From CAUZIZ01 sp965219855 (GTDB lineage Bacteria; Acidobacteriota; UBA6911; RPQK01; JAJDTT01), in NCBI GenBank assembly GCA_965219855.1, contig CBDCOR010000010.1:186001-250000 (forward strand): 64,000 nucleotides of DNA. Reading direction: 5' to 3'. Below the pieces are notes generated by a model. That model made no database searches. It had not been told where the DNA came from and saw nothing but the letters and a program-made list of their open reading frames with translations. Positions 9,323 to 17,623 of this stretch are shown here, one piece after another. Position 1 is the stretch's first letter. Every line of letters starts with the position of its first letter. A program made the position numbers and the translations under genes.

Positions 9323-9904
9323 TCAGTTGACTGGTCCTATCAGGGGTTGCCGCTTGTTGACGGGGTAGTCCTTACGCAGCGGGTGACCTTCAAACTCTTC
9401 GTACATGAGGATGCGCTTCAGATCCGGATGCCCCTGGAATCGGATCCCGAACATGTCCCAAACCTCTCGCTCCAGCCAGTCGGCTCCCGCCCACAGTTCG
9501 GTCAAAGAATCCACCTCGGGCTCGGCCTCCTGAACGGGCACCACCAGCCGCAGCCGGTGCTTGTGCTGCAGAGAGTAGAAGTGGTAGACGACCACGAAGC
9601 GTGTCTCCCCCGGAGGCCCGGGCCAGGGGTCCTCATCCGGAATCTGGGCTGAGGGCCTTAGCGCTACACCGGAAGAGGCGAAGAAAGCCGGCGCCGGACT
9701 CTCGCCGAGAGTAGAGTAGTCCACGGCGGTCAAGTCCATCAGAAAATTCATCTGCAAGGCCGGGTCCTCTTTCAGAAACCGCGCCACCTCGAGTAGAAAC
9801 TCCCGGTGCAGAACCACGGTTGCGTCGCCCCGGTAGCTGTGGGAAGCCGACACCGCATCGGGGAAGTGGCTGCTGACAGACTCAATTAAAGAAGGGGTAT
9901 TCAT
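9323..9904 (-). CDS. nuoC: NADH-quinone oxidoreductase subunit C
   Basis: A 193-aa peripheral-arm subunit that lies against NuoD and NuoB. The C-terminal signature WLEREVWDMFGIRFQGHPDLKR, then GHPLRKDYPV, is complete. The middle carries a short insertion (SGVALRPSAQIPDEDPWPGPPG) between two beta strands that is not part of the core fold. The start overlaps the nuoB stop by four bases. It is a separate gene and not fused to nuoD. Confidence 0.94.
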   Translation of the reverse strand: MNTPSLIESVSSHFPDAVSASHSYRGDATVVLHREFLLEVARFLKEDPALQMNFLMDLTAVDYSTLGESPAPAFFASSGVALRPSAQIPDEDPWPGPPGETRFVVVYHFYSLQHKHRLRLVVPVQEAEPEVDSLTELWAGADWLEREVWDMFGIRFQGHPDLKRILMYEEFEGHPLRKDYPVNKRQPLIGPVN

Positions 9905-10404
9905 GTTTCCAGGAGGACCGGGCGAGGTTCGGGTGCGGTGGGTCGGCCGCTACTGTGCTGGTTCTGGATCTTGTCCTGGAGCTTCATCAGTCCGTCAAGA
10001 ACGTTCTCGGGCCGCGGGGGGCAGCCGGGAATGTAGACATCCACCGGTATGATCGTATCGATACCCATCACGGTTGCGTAATTGTCATAGAAGCCGCCGG
10101 TGCAGGTGCAGACTCCAAAGGCAACAACCCACTTGGGCTCGGCCATCTGGTCGTGGATGCGTTTCAAGACCGGCGCCATCTTGTGACTGATCGTGCCTAC
10201 CACAAAAAGCACGTCCGCCTGACGCGGGGAAAATCTGGGCAGTCCCGCTCCGAAGCGGTCGACATCGTAGTGAGAACAGGCCGTGGCCATGTACTCCATG
10301 CCGCAGCAGGCGGTCACGAAGGGATACTGGAAGATCGAAAACTTCCGGGCCCAGCCCAGGGCCTCGTTGAGGCGACTGGTCAAGAACGTCGAATCGCTCA
10401 GCAT
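9901..10404 (-). CDS. nuoB: NADH-quinone oxidoreductase subunit B
   Basis: The 167-aa subunit that carries terminal cluster N2, which passes electrons to quinone. The tandem cysteines TACCGMEY at about 32-39, GVCTCTGGFYDNY near 97, and IPGCPPRPE near 127 provide the four ligands. GVCTCTGG differs from the common CASAGG form but keeps the ligand cysteine. The start lies one base after the nuoA stop. Confidence 0.94.
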   Translation of the reverse strand: MLSDSTFLTSRLNEALGWARKFSIFQYPFVTACCGMEYMATACSHYDVDRFGAGLPRFSPRQADVLFVVGTISHKMAPVLKRIHDQMAEPKWVVAFGVCTCTGGFYDNYATVMGIDTIIPVDVYIPGCPPRPENVLDGLMKLQDKIQNQHSSGRPTAPEPRPVLLET

Positions 10405-10405
10405 G

Positions 10406-10759
10406 TTACTGCCACTCCAGGGCTCCGTTGTCCCAAGCGTAGACGAAGCCCACCATCAGGATCCCGAGAAAGATCCCCATTTCCACCAGACCCAACATCC
10501 CCAGCGTGCGGTAGATCACGGCCCAGGGATAGAGGAAGACCAGCTCCACGTCGAATAGGATGAACAGGATCGCGGTCAGATAGAACTTGACCGCCAATCT
10601 GCCGCCGGGAAGGGAAAGGGGGCTCTTTCCACACTCGAACGGCTCTGATTTCACGGACGAGGGCTTCTTCTGCCCCAGCGTGGACGCCAAAAAAACCATC
10701 GCTCCCGTGAGTCCAGCGGCCAGTACAAAACAGACCGCAATCCCGATGTACTCGCTCAT
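10406..10759 (-). CDS. nuoA: NADH-quinone oxidoreductase subunit A
   Basis: A 117-aa small membrane subunit with three predicted helices. The conserved loop SEPFECGKSPL, with the quinone-channel cysteine, follows the first helix, and YLTAILFILFDVELVFLYPWA is the second. It is the first gene of the nuoA-I block. No Shine-Dalgarno is visible before the ATG, but a TATAAT hexamer lies only 12 bases upstream, so the message may be leaderless or nearly so. Confidence 0.94.
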   Translation of the reverse strand: MSEYIGIAVCFVLAAGLTGAMVFLASTLGQKKPSSVKSEPFECGKSPLSLPGGRLAVKFYLTAILFILFDVELVFLYPWAVIYRTLGMLGLVEMGIFLGILMVGFVYAWDNGALEWQ

Positions 10760-10770
10760 AGTCGAACCAC

Positions 10771-10797
10771 ATTATACACAATACGGCATTGCCACAA
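10771..10797 (-). promoter_or_regulatory. Candidate sigma-70-type promoter of nuoA-I
   Basis: On the minus strand a perfect TATAAT lies at 10776-10771. A TTGTGG hexamer lies about 15 bases further upstream, slightly short of ideal spacing. Transcription would start about 5 bases before the nuoA ATG. Inferred from sequence only. Confidence 0.45.
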
Positions 10798-11057
10798 TAC
10801 ACATGAAAGAGATCCAGTCCAAGGGGTCTTAATCTAGCCAACTATCTAACATAACTCATTCTTTATCAATAGAATGTAAGCGCTAGGTGCTGCCAACTAT
10901 TCCACATACCAGCACCCAGGTAGGAAATCTGGGTACCCCATCCACAAACCCTGCTGGATTCCCTCCAACTCGCCCAATCCGGCCGCCCCTCAACCGCACA
11001 GTTCTGGGTGATAGAAGCTTATCTTCTCTTTTGTGACAGGCTGGAGATTCAACGGTC

Positions 11058-11492
11058 CTATGGCACTCCCGTAATGTAATTCTCAAGCTGCTTTATCGTG
11101 AATTCCTGTTCAGAAATGATCGCTTTAACAACATCCCCGATTGAAATCACGCCAACCACGTTGTCGCTTTCGAGTACAGGGAGGTGGCGGATACGCTTAT
11201 CCGTCATTAAGGCCATACATTCTTCGATAGTCTGTTCAGGACGGACGTAGAACACTTGTAGGCTCATGATTTCCCTGACGAGTGTATCCTTAGAAGCTTT
11301 GCCTCTTAGAATGACCTTTCTGGCGTAATCCCGTTCAGAGAAAATGCCCACCAACTTGTCTTCTTCAAGTACCAGTAGGGCCCCGACATTCTTGTCGGCC
11401 ATCAGTTCTAGGGCATCAAAGACTAAGATCTCGGGTGTAACCGACCAGATCTCGTGTCCTTTAGTTTGTAAGAGCTGATTGACGCTTTCCAT
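11058..11492 (-). CDS. CBS-pair domain protein
   Basis: A 144-aa protein made of two CBS motifs, a fold that binds adenosyl ligands. The first runs from about residue 12 to 65 (EILVFDALELMADKNVGALLV, LVGIFSERDYARK) and the second from about 77 to 135 (QTIEECMALMTDKRIRHLPVL, VVGVISIGDVVKAII). No enzyme domain is attached. It lies about 300 bp upstream of nuoA on the same strand. A decayed relative lies directly before nuoJ at 22076-22285. A Shine-Dalgarno (GAGGAG) is present just before the ATG on the minus strand. Confidence 0.88.
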   Translation of the reverse strand: MESVNQLLQTKGHEIWSVTPEILVFDALELMADKNVGALLVLEEDKLVGIFSERDYARKVILRGKASKDTLVREIMSLQVFYVRPEQTIEECMALMTDKRIRHLPVLESDNVVGVISIGDVVKAIISEQEFTIKQLENYITGVP

Positions 11493-11505
11493 GGCTTAAC
11501 TCCTC

Positions 11506-11619
11506 TGTTCGTATAGCCGGAGGGAGTTGCGTAACATCGAGCGCATCATGCGTGAGAATCTGGAGACCCTGAGGAATGAATGGGATGGATTCTGCAGTGA
11601 TTACACTCACACTGCCTAG
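11506..11619 (+). pseudogene. DUF4160 C-terminal remnant
   Basis: In-frame codons read YSRRELRNIERIMREN and LETLRNEWDGF, which match the C-terminal helix usual for DUF4160 proteins. No N-terminal part is present: the upstream sequence is the start of the CBS gene on the other strand. DUF4160 genes commonly precede DUF2442 genes, and here a DUF2442 gene starts inside the remnant. A stop lies at 11617-11619. Confidence 0.5.
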
Positions 11620-11887
11620 AGTTGTCAGTGTAACGGTGACAGACGACACGTTGTCTGTAGAGCTTGAAGACGGTCGTACGATCGCAATTCCTATCGGCTC
11701 GTATCCGCGTCTAGCGTATGGGATACCGGTTGAGCGAGCAAATTTTCAGATTAGTGGCGCCGGTTATGGAATCCATTGGCCGGATCTCGACGAGGATATC
11801 GGCGTTGAGGGAATACTTTTGGGTAAGAGATCCACGGAAAGTGCGGCCTCGTTAGAGCGATGGCTGCAAGGACGCCAGAAGAAGTAG
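11576..11887 (+). CDS. DUF2442 domain protein
   Basis: A 103-aa protein carrying the DUF2442 pattern: VSVTVTDDTLSVELEDGR, then IPIGSYPRLAYG and GYGIHWPDLDEDIGVEGLL-like GIHWPDLDEDIGVEGILLGK. The function of the family is not known; such genes are often found next to DUF4160 and are treated as possible toxin-antitoxin or mobile-gene cargo. Its usual partner survives only as a fragment (11506-11619). The start could be ATG 11576 or ATG 11585. Confidence 0.8.
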   Translation: MNGMDSAVITLTLPRVVSVTVTDDTLSVELEDGRTIAIPIGSYPRLAYGIPVERANFQISGAGYGIHWPDLDEDIGVEGILLGKRSTESAASLERWLQGRQKK

Positions 11888-12033
11888 CGGCATCCAAAGC
11901 AGCCTGATATTTCGCCAAGCTTGTGGTCCCCGTCCGCGTAGATCTTTATGGCACCCTTTGGCGACATCAAAACCCAGTGCTGGGCTAAGGCAGACCCCCA
12001 TCAAGTAGGACGCCTCCAGGATCGCTAGCCACG

Positions 12034-12075
12034 CTAGCCCGGGATGAGGAAGCTGGTGTCGAGGTAATCACCCGT
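12034..12075 (-). pseudogene. Start of a PIN-domain toxin, broken off
   Basis: In a frame overlapping the end of the antitoxin gene, the codons read GDYLDTSFLIPG and then stop. YLDTSFLI is the typical first beta strand of VapC-type PIN nucleases and contains the first catalytic Asp. Nothing after it resembles a PIN domain, so the toxin is lost. Short, so only moderately sure. Confidence 0.4.
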
Positions 12076-12352
12076 TCGCGACCTCTCGGCGCCGGGAGCC
12101 GCTGCCACGCTCATCCCTGGTCCGCCTCGCCCAATCACTGGCACCGGCGCTGGTAAGATCGAGAGATCGCTGCAACTTCTCGAGTGCCGCAACCGCCTGG
12201 CTCTGCTCACTCGAGCTCTCGCTGGCGGCGGCACGGATCGCCCGTCGAAGAGCCTCCGACTTCGTGATACTCAGACGGCTCGCCATCCTCTCGAGCTTCC
12301 GGACCGTCTCCACGTCCAGCGAGTAGGTTGACTTGATCGTGGTTCTGACCAT
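12068..12352 (-). CDS. Ribbon-helix-helix antitoxin-like protein
   Basis: A 94-aa protein from the ATG at 12352; an in-frame ATG at 12388 would add 12 residues. STYSLDVETVRKLERMASRL followed by SITKSEALRRAIRAAA is a ribbon-helix-helix (CopG/MetJ-type) DNA-binding module. The acidic-polar C-terminal half would be the toxin-neutralising arm. The downstream toxin seems to have been lost, leaving an orphan antitoxin. Such proteins usually repress their own promoter; no operator is obvious. Confidence 0.7.
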   Translation of the reverse strand: MVRTTIKSTYSLDVETVRKLERMASRLSITKSEALRRAIRAAASESSSEQSQAVAALEKLQRSLDLTSAGASDWARRTRDERGSGSRRREVANG

Positions 12353-12520
12353 ATCCAACAGAGTATGGCCATACTCTGACTTTGTCAAAATCCATGACTG
12401 ACAGCTTAAACGAAGTCTCAGCTTAGTCCCACCCCCAGTGGAGCTGGCGCCATTCGAGCATGAAACTCCGGGTCCCGGCGATAGGGTAGGGAAGCACGGT
12501 CACCCGGCTCCCCTCCCTCC

Positions 12521-12554
12521 GAACTGCACGTGCGATTCTCCCGCATACAGCTCT
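12521..12554 (-). ncRNA. Group II intron domain V
   Basis: On the minus strand the 34-nt segment begins GAGCTGTATGCGG and ends GCACGTGCAGTTC around a GAGAAT turn. It forms the short hairpin with the AGC catalytic triad typical of domain V. It lies about 5 nt after the maturase stop (12559). Confidence 0.8.
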
Positions 12555-12558
12555 CCAG

Positions 12559-13917
12559 TCAGTAGGTTCCTATGGATTGGACGAAACGGATATGGGCGTC
12601 AGTCAGGCTCGTGAACCCATGATCCGTAAAGAAGGCGTTGGGCCAACGGTGATTTCGACAGAGGCGTTTTCTATTCTTCCGGTTGCGCTTCAGAAGCAGG
12701 CGTCGCAAACGACGACGGATCAGACCGTCGTAGTCCTTGAAGATGTTCCAATGACAGTGCCGGAAGTAGTTGAACCAGCCTTGCGTCGAGCGATTGAGCC
12801 GCTGGAGGATGACCTCCAGCGAGTCGCCCGACTTGCGCGGCGTCAGCTCGTGAATGCGCTCGACGAACTTTCGGTGGCTCTTCGCTCGTGGAAACCGAAA
12901 ACGGCCTCGGAACGAATCGCCCAAGAACGAAAAGCTCTTCTCTCGCGAGTCCACGATGTGTGTCTTCTCGGGATGCAGTCTCAGCCCGTTGTCCTCCACC
13001 CAGTCCCGCCCTTCGGCCAGGGCCGCTTCAGCCTCCTCGGGTGCGCGACACAGCAGGACAAAGTCATCCGCGTAGCGCACCATCTGGAAGCCCAGATCGG
13101 CCATCCGATGGTCCAGGGGATTGAGGTAGGCATTCGACAACACCGGAGAAAGAACGGCGCCTTGGGGGACTCCGGCTTCCGGAATCCACTTACGCAGCTC
13201 TTCCAGTATCCCCTGATTCAGAAACAGCTGAACCAGGCCCAGCACGCGGCGATCCGATATCTTCTGTTGGATCAGGTCCAACAGTCGATCTTTCGGGATC
13301 GTATCGAAGTAACCCTTCAGATCCGCGTCGACGACATACACATAACCGGCTTCGAGCAGCTCTTCGACGTACCGCAGTGCGCCGTGGCACCCTCGCCCAT
13401 GACGAAAGCCGTAGCTTCGATCATGGAACGTGGCCTCCAGAATCGGCTCGATCCCGTGGACCAAAGCCGTTTGCACGACTCGATCCCGCACGGTCGGAAT
13501 CCCCAGCGGTCGCTTTTCCGAACTGCCTGTTTTGGGAATCCACCTCCGCAGCACCGCTGCCGGACGATAGGTCCCCTCACGCAGTTCTTCCTGCAACCAT
13601 TCGAGTTCCTCCCGCTCGTGTTCGGCGAAATCCCCCCACGTTTGCCGGTCCACTCCCGCCGCTCCTTTCCTGCCCAAGACCTTCTCGGCCGAGCTGGAAA
13701 GGTTCCGGCTGCAAAACACCTTATCGATCAGCGTGTGCCATTTCCCTCCTCTCACCTTTCCTTTCAAAAGTGTCTCCAACATGCGATCCGTCCAAACCGC
13801 GCGATGAGCCCACTGTTCGATGCCAGCGGGCTCTCCAGCCGGGCTAGCCGAAAACGGCACTGTGACCGGGATGTAGTCCCGCCTTTGGGCGGAGTTACGT
13901 TTCCGCGATTTAGTCAT
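12559..13917 (-). CDS. ltrA: Group II intron reverse transcriptase/maturase
   Basis: A 452-aa protein that reverse-transcribes and helps splice its host intron. The fingers-palm region contains KRPLGIPTVRDRVVQ and the catalytic box VRYADDFVLL at about residue 283. The maturase (X/GIIM) domain follows, with NRSTQGWFNYFRHC. There is no HNH endonuclease domain, which fits a class C intron that primes at replication forks or stem-loops. Reading frame and length are intact. A long antisense reading frame (12577-14556) is only a shadow. Confidence 0.92.
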   Translation of the reverse strand: MTKSRKRNSAQRRDYIPVTVPFSASPAGEPAGIEQWAHRAVWTDRMLETLLKGKVRGGKWHTLIDKVFCSRNLSSSAEKVLGRKGAAGVDRQTWGDFAEHEREELEWLQEELREGTYRPAAVLRRWIPKTGSSEKRPLGIPTVRDRVVQTALVHGIEPILEATFHDRSYGFRHGRGCHGALRYVEELLEAGYVYVVDADLKGYFDTIPKDRLLDLIQQKISDRRVLGLVQLFLNQGILEELRKWIPEAGVPQGAVLSPVLSNAYLNPLDHRMADLGFQMVRYADDFVLLCRAPEEAEAALAEGRDWVEDNGLRLHPEKTHIVDSREKSFSFLGDSFRGRFRFPRAKSHRKFVERIHELTPRKSGDSLEVILQRLNRSTQGWFNYFRHCHWNIFKDYDGLIRRRLRRLLLKRNRKNRKRLCRNHRWPNAFFTDHGFTSLTDAHIRFVQSIGTY

Positions 13918-14507
13918 TTCGCATCTACCTTCCTGCTCCCCTTCGCTCCACCGCGTTTTGCTGCACGGCTTCCCCGCTACTATGGGAGCTCTGACTTCTG
14001 TCGAGCCGCTTCAACCGACCTCACCGGTATCGCCAGGTTCGCTCCCCTTCGGCGGGCGATACTGCACCGCGGGCCTGGGCCATTGCTCACGCAGCGTCCC
14101 CCACTGCGAGCTCTCACGATGGGTCGTCCACGTCCCTCACCCGACAGATCTCCCTGCTTATCTCGTTTGACCTTCCGACCTCTCCATCTCCAACCACCGC
14201 ATTGCCATTTCGTCACGGTCGCTTTGTCACGTTACTTCACCGCCGTGACTTGCCGCGTCTATCCCCCCGGGCAGACCGTTCAGGTCGGAGGGATAGCCGT
14301 CGCGCGGTCAAGGGTTCGGGCTTTGCCAGGACCCTCCCCGACAGGCTTGGCCGAATCGAGTTCACTTGCGTTACGGATTGGTCGTTCGTCTCAGGTTGCT
14401 CTCCACCCTTCCTCACGGAAACGCAGTTACCACTGTCGACTTCAGGCCGGTAACGTTAGCCTGGAAGGGACTTTCACCCTTCTGATCAAACGCCTTCACA
14501 GGCGCAC

Positions 14508-14583
14508 TAGCGGTGGCCTCCAGGCCGCCGTCCGAGCCAAAGCCTCAGAAGAATAAGACTTCGGCCTGGAGGCCAAAGCTACG
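14508..14583. repeat. Dispersed palindromic repeat, family 1 (copy b)
   Basis: It begins TAGCGGTGGCCTCCAGGCC and ends GGCCTGGAGGCCAAAGCTAC. It is the immediate 5' exon of the group II intron at 12481-14507; the intron begins at the very edge of the palindrome. Confidence 0.85.
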
Positions 14584-14690
14584 GCCGATCGCACTGTCGG
14601 GAGAATGGAGACGTACGACCTGTGACTTGCGGCCTTTCCTCGTAAACGCGAACGAAAGAGTCGGCCGCCGAGAACCAGTTATCATCCAAC

Positions 14691-14708
14691 GGGCCGAAGT
14701 CTCGGCCC
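14691..14708 (-). terminator. Candidate terminator hairpin after nuoN
   Basis: GGGCCGA and TCGGCCC form a 7-bp stem with a 4-base loop, about 35 bp after the nuoN stop. The following T-tract is poor, so termination is only suggested. Confidence 0.4.
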
Positions 14709-14741
14709 GACCAAGGCAGGGAATCGATCTAATTGCGGTCA

Positions 14742-16163
14742 TCACGGCGCCACCGCCCAGAAGGTGAGGCTGCCGGGTAGGATCCCTCCGACGACCGTGA
14801 CCAGCGCGGCCACCGCCAGCGCCGCAGACACCGCCCAGGGGCAGCGCGAAGGCTCCGGCAGCTGCGGTTCCCTCATGTACATGAACACGGCGACACGCAG
14901 GTAGACGAAGGCCGAGATTACGCTGCAGACCACGGCCAGGACTGCCAGCGCCAGATGGCCTTCGCGTACCACGCTCAGGATGACGACGAACTTGGCCGCG
15001 AAGCCGGCCGTGGGCGGGATGCCGGTCAGGGACAAGAGGAAGAGGAGCATGAGGGCTGCGGTCAGGGGCCTTTGAGAGGCCAGGCCCTGGAAGCCGTCCA
15101 GACTCTCCCCCCGCTGGCCCAGCGCGATGACAACGCCAAAGGCTCCCAGCGTCATGAAGACATAAAGGAAGGCATAAGTCATGGTGGCTGAGGCCCCTTC
15201 CGGCGTTCCGGAAATGAAGCCCAAGAGGGCGTAGCCGGCATGGGCAATCGAGGAATACGCCAAGAGGCGTTTCATGTCCGTTTGGGACAGGGCGATGATG
15301 CTGCCGGCGATTATGGAAAGCGCGGCCAGCCCTACCAGAATCAGGGACAAGAGACGGGCTTCCGAGGCGAACGCGACCAGGCAGACCCGTCCCAGCGCGG
15401 CTAAACCGGCGGCCTTGGTGGCGGTAGCCAAGAAAGCCGTGACCGGGGCGCTCGCACCCTGGTAAGCGTCCGGTGTCCAGGCGTGAAACGGCACCGCCGC
15501 AATCTTAAAGGCAAGCCCGGCGGCCGACAGGCCTATCGCCGCTAATAGAATCGGATTGCCTCCCAGTCCGCCCTCGGAGAGAGCCGAGGCAATGGCTGTA
15601 AAGCTCGTCGCACCCGTGACTCCGTAGACCAAGGCAATACCGTAGAGGAGGACGGCCGAAGAGAAGGAAGCCAGCAGGAAGTATTTGATTGCTCCCTCGT
15701 TTGAGGTTGGCCTCTCCACCGTGATCCCGACCAGACTGTAGGAGCAAAGTGTCATGAGCTCCAGGCCCAGGTACAAGGTCAAGAGATCCAGGGCTGAGAC
15801 CGCGAACATCATCCCCGTCGAAGCCAACACGAGCAGGGCATGGTATTCGGCGGGCCGAACATGCTCCGTGTCGATGCGCCTCACGGAAAGGAGTGCCGCC
15901 AGAGCCAGGGTAGAGGCGATGAGGACCTTGAAGAATTGGGAATAGCCGTCCAAGGTGATCATGCCCCCGAACCCGGTCTTGGGGCCTCCCGACAAGAGCC
16001 AGCCCGAGGCGAAGGCTGCCGCCAGGGCAGCCAGAACCGTCCCAGCCGCAACCACGGGCGCCTGCTGGACCCGGCGCGCCACCAGGATCAGCACCAATGC
16101 CGTGCTGACCAGAATCAGCTCCGGCCAGAGCAGAGCTAGGTCAGTCAGGTTCGCGCCATTCAT
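14742..16163 (-). CDS. nuoN: NADH-quinone oxidoreductase subunit N
   Basis: A 473-aa antiporter-like proton-pumping subunit of the membrane arm. About 14 hydrophobic helices are visible. The pump landmarks are present: GLELMTLCSYSLVG with the conserved Glu (helix 5), AFKIAAVPFHAWTPDAYQGA with the helix 7/8 Lys and His, and QTDMKRLLAYSSIAHAGY (helix 10-11). It is the last gene of the nuoJ-N block, overlapping the nuoM stop by four bases. Confidence 0.94.
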   Translation of the reverse strand: MNGANLTDLALLWPELILVSTALVLILVARRVQQAPVVAAGTVLAALAAAFASGWLLSGGPKTGFGGMITLDGYSQFFKVLIASTLALAALLSVRRIDTEHVRPAEYHALLVLASTGMMFAVSALDLLTLYLGLELMTLCSYSLVGITVERPTSNEGAIKYFLLASFSSAVLLYGIALVYGVTGATSFTAIASALSEGGLGGNPILLAAIGLSAAGLAFKIAAVPFHAWTPDAYQGASAPVTAFLATATKAAGLAALGRVCLVAFASEARLLSLILVGLAALSIIAGSIIALSQTDMKRLLAYSSIAHAGYALLGFISGTPEGASATMTYAFLYVFMTLGAFGVVIALGQRGESLDGFQGLASQRPLTAALMLLFLLSLTGIPPTAGFAAKFVVILSVVREGHLALAVLAVVCSVISAFVYLRVAVFMYMREPQLPEPSRCPWAVSAALAVAALVTVVGGILPGSLTFWAVAP

Positions 16164-17623
16164 AGCCTGGCTCCAGCAGCCAAGAGCTCGGCCACGGGGG
16201 CGCGCAAATAGGAGAGGACGCTCTCAGGGTAGAGACCGAGACACAACGCGAGCAATGCCAGGGGGGCCAAAGTGGCCACCTCACGGGGGTTGAGCTCGAG
16301 CTTGAGTCCGTTTAGCCCTGGGTTCACCTCGCCCATGACCACCCGGTAGAAGAGCCAAACCAGATAGGCCGTTCCCAGGGCCACGCCCCAGACAGCCATG
16401 ACCCCGAACCAGACCTCGGTCTTGAAGGCGCCGCTAATGATCAGGAACTCCCCCACGAAGGAGTTTAAACCCGGGAATCCGGCCGCCGCCAGGCAAAACA
16501 GCGCCAGTAATGTGGAGTAGACTGGCGCGACTTTGGCCACTCCCCCGTAGTCTTTGATCTCCCGCGTGTGAGTGCGCTCGTAGATCATGCCGACACACAG
16601 GAAGAGGGCCGCGGAGATGATCCCATGGTTGATCATCTGGAGGATGGCGCCTTCGACCCCGGCGCGGTTGAGAGTGAAGATGCCCAGCGTGACGAAACCC
16701 ATGTGGCTGACGCTCGAAAAAGCTATGAGACGCTTGACGTCTGTCTGGACCAGGCTCACGTAGGCGCCATAGACGATAGCCACCGCGGAGATGACGAGCA
16801 TGGGCGTGAGGAAAAGCTGGACTGCGTCGGGAAGTATGGGCAGGGAAACCCGCAAGAATCCGTAGGCGCCCATCTTGAGAAGGATCCCGGCCAGGATCAC
16901 GCTCCCTGCGGTGGGGGCCTCGGTGTGGGCGTTGGGAAGCCAGGTATGTACGGGGAACATGGGAACCTTGACTGCGAAGGCGGCCAGGAAGGCCGCGAAG
17001 AGCCAAGCCTGGAACCTGGGCTCAAGCGTCTCATCGGCCAGAGCCTTGAAGTCCAAGCTGCCGCAGGCGTCGTAGAGGGCGATGATGGCCACCAACATCA
17101 AGACGCTGCCGGCCAATGTGAAGAGCAGAAACTTGACCGCAGCGAAGACGCGCCCCGGACCTCCCCAGACGCCGATGAGGAGGAAGAGGGGAATAATCAT
17201 GAGTTCCCAAAAGACGTAGAACAGAAAAAGGTTGGTGCAGGCGAAGAGCCCGATCATCGCGGTCTCGGCGACCAGGAGCGAGGCGTAGAATTCTTTCACT
17301 CGGGTGCCGACGGCAGTCCAGGAGGCACTGACACAGAGGACGCTCAAGACGGCGGAGAGCAAGATAAAGGGGAGGCTGATTCCGTCCACGCCCATCCCAT
17401 AGGCAATGTTCCAGGTCGGGATCCACTCTGCGGACTCGACGAACTGCAGGGCGCTCGAAGCTTTTTCAAAGTGTAAGTAGAGCGGGGTTGAGACCGCCAG
17501 GGTGGCCAGCGTCGTGGCCAACGCGATCCAGCGCGCGTACCGCTCGCCGGCAAAAAGCAGGATCGCGGCCGCACCCACGATGGGCAGAAAGGTTGTCGCC
17601 GTCAAAACCGGGTAGTCTGTCAT
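16160..17623 (-). CDS. nuoM: NADH-quinone oxidoreductase subunit M
   Basis: A 487-aa antiporter-like proton-pumping subunit. Landmarks are YGMGVDGISLPFILLSA near residue 75, FYVFWELMIIPLFLLIG with the conserved Glu, FPVHTWLPNAHTEAPTAGSVILAG, and QTDVKRLIAFSSVSHMGF. It is a standard NuoM by these motifs, unlike the two MrpD-like proteins encoded upstream. It overlaps both neighbours by four bases (ATGA), so translation of the block is coupled. Confidence 0.95.
   Translation of the reverse strand: MTDYPVLTATTFLPIVGAAAILLFAGERYARWIALATTLATLAVSTPLYLHFEKASSALQFVESAEWIPTWNIAYGMGVDGISLPFILLSAVLSVLCVSASWTAVGTRVKEFYASLLVAETAMIGLFACTNLFLFYVFWELMIIPLFLLIGVWGGPGRVFAAVKFLLFTLAGSVLMLVAIIALYDACGSLDFKALADETLEPRFQAWLFAAFLAAFAVKVPMFPVHTWLPNAHTEAPTAGSVILAGILLKMGAYGFLRVSLPILPDAVQLFLTPMLVISAVAIVYGAYVSLVQTDVKRLIAFSSVSHMGFVTLGIFTLNRAGVEGAILQMINHGIISAALFLCVGMIYERTHTREIKDYGGVAKVAPVYSTLLALFCLAAAGFPGLNSFVGEFLIISGAFKTEVWFGVMAVWGVALGTAYLVWLFYRVVMGEVNPGLNGLKLELNPREVATLAPLALLALCLGLYPESVLSYLRAPVAELLAAGARL

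Larger units (their letters stand above)
12481..14507 (-). mobile_element. Group II intron, IIC-type
   Basis: The element is 2027 bp on the minus strand. The 5' end reads GTGCGCCTGTGAAGGCG (from 14507 downward) and the 3' end reads CCCTACCCTAT at 12481. Domain V (12554-12521) and a domain VI hairpin are recognisable after the maturase gene. The encoded reverse transcriptase lacks an endonuclease domain, as expected for class C. Its 5' exon is the family 1 palindrome at 14508-14583, matching the known habit of class C introns to insert after stem-loops. The intron looks complete. Confidence 0.85.

Noticed and set aside
12577..14556. Long open frame on the plus strand (659 codons) across the group II intron
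   Set aside because: It is antisense to the maturase gene and to the intron RNA domains and shows no protein-like motifs.
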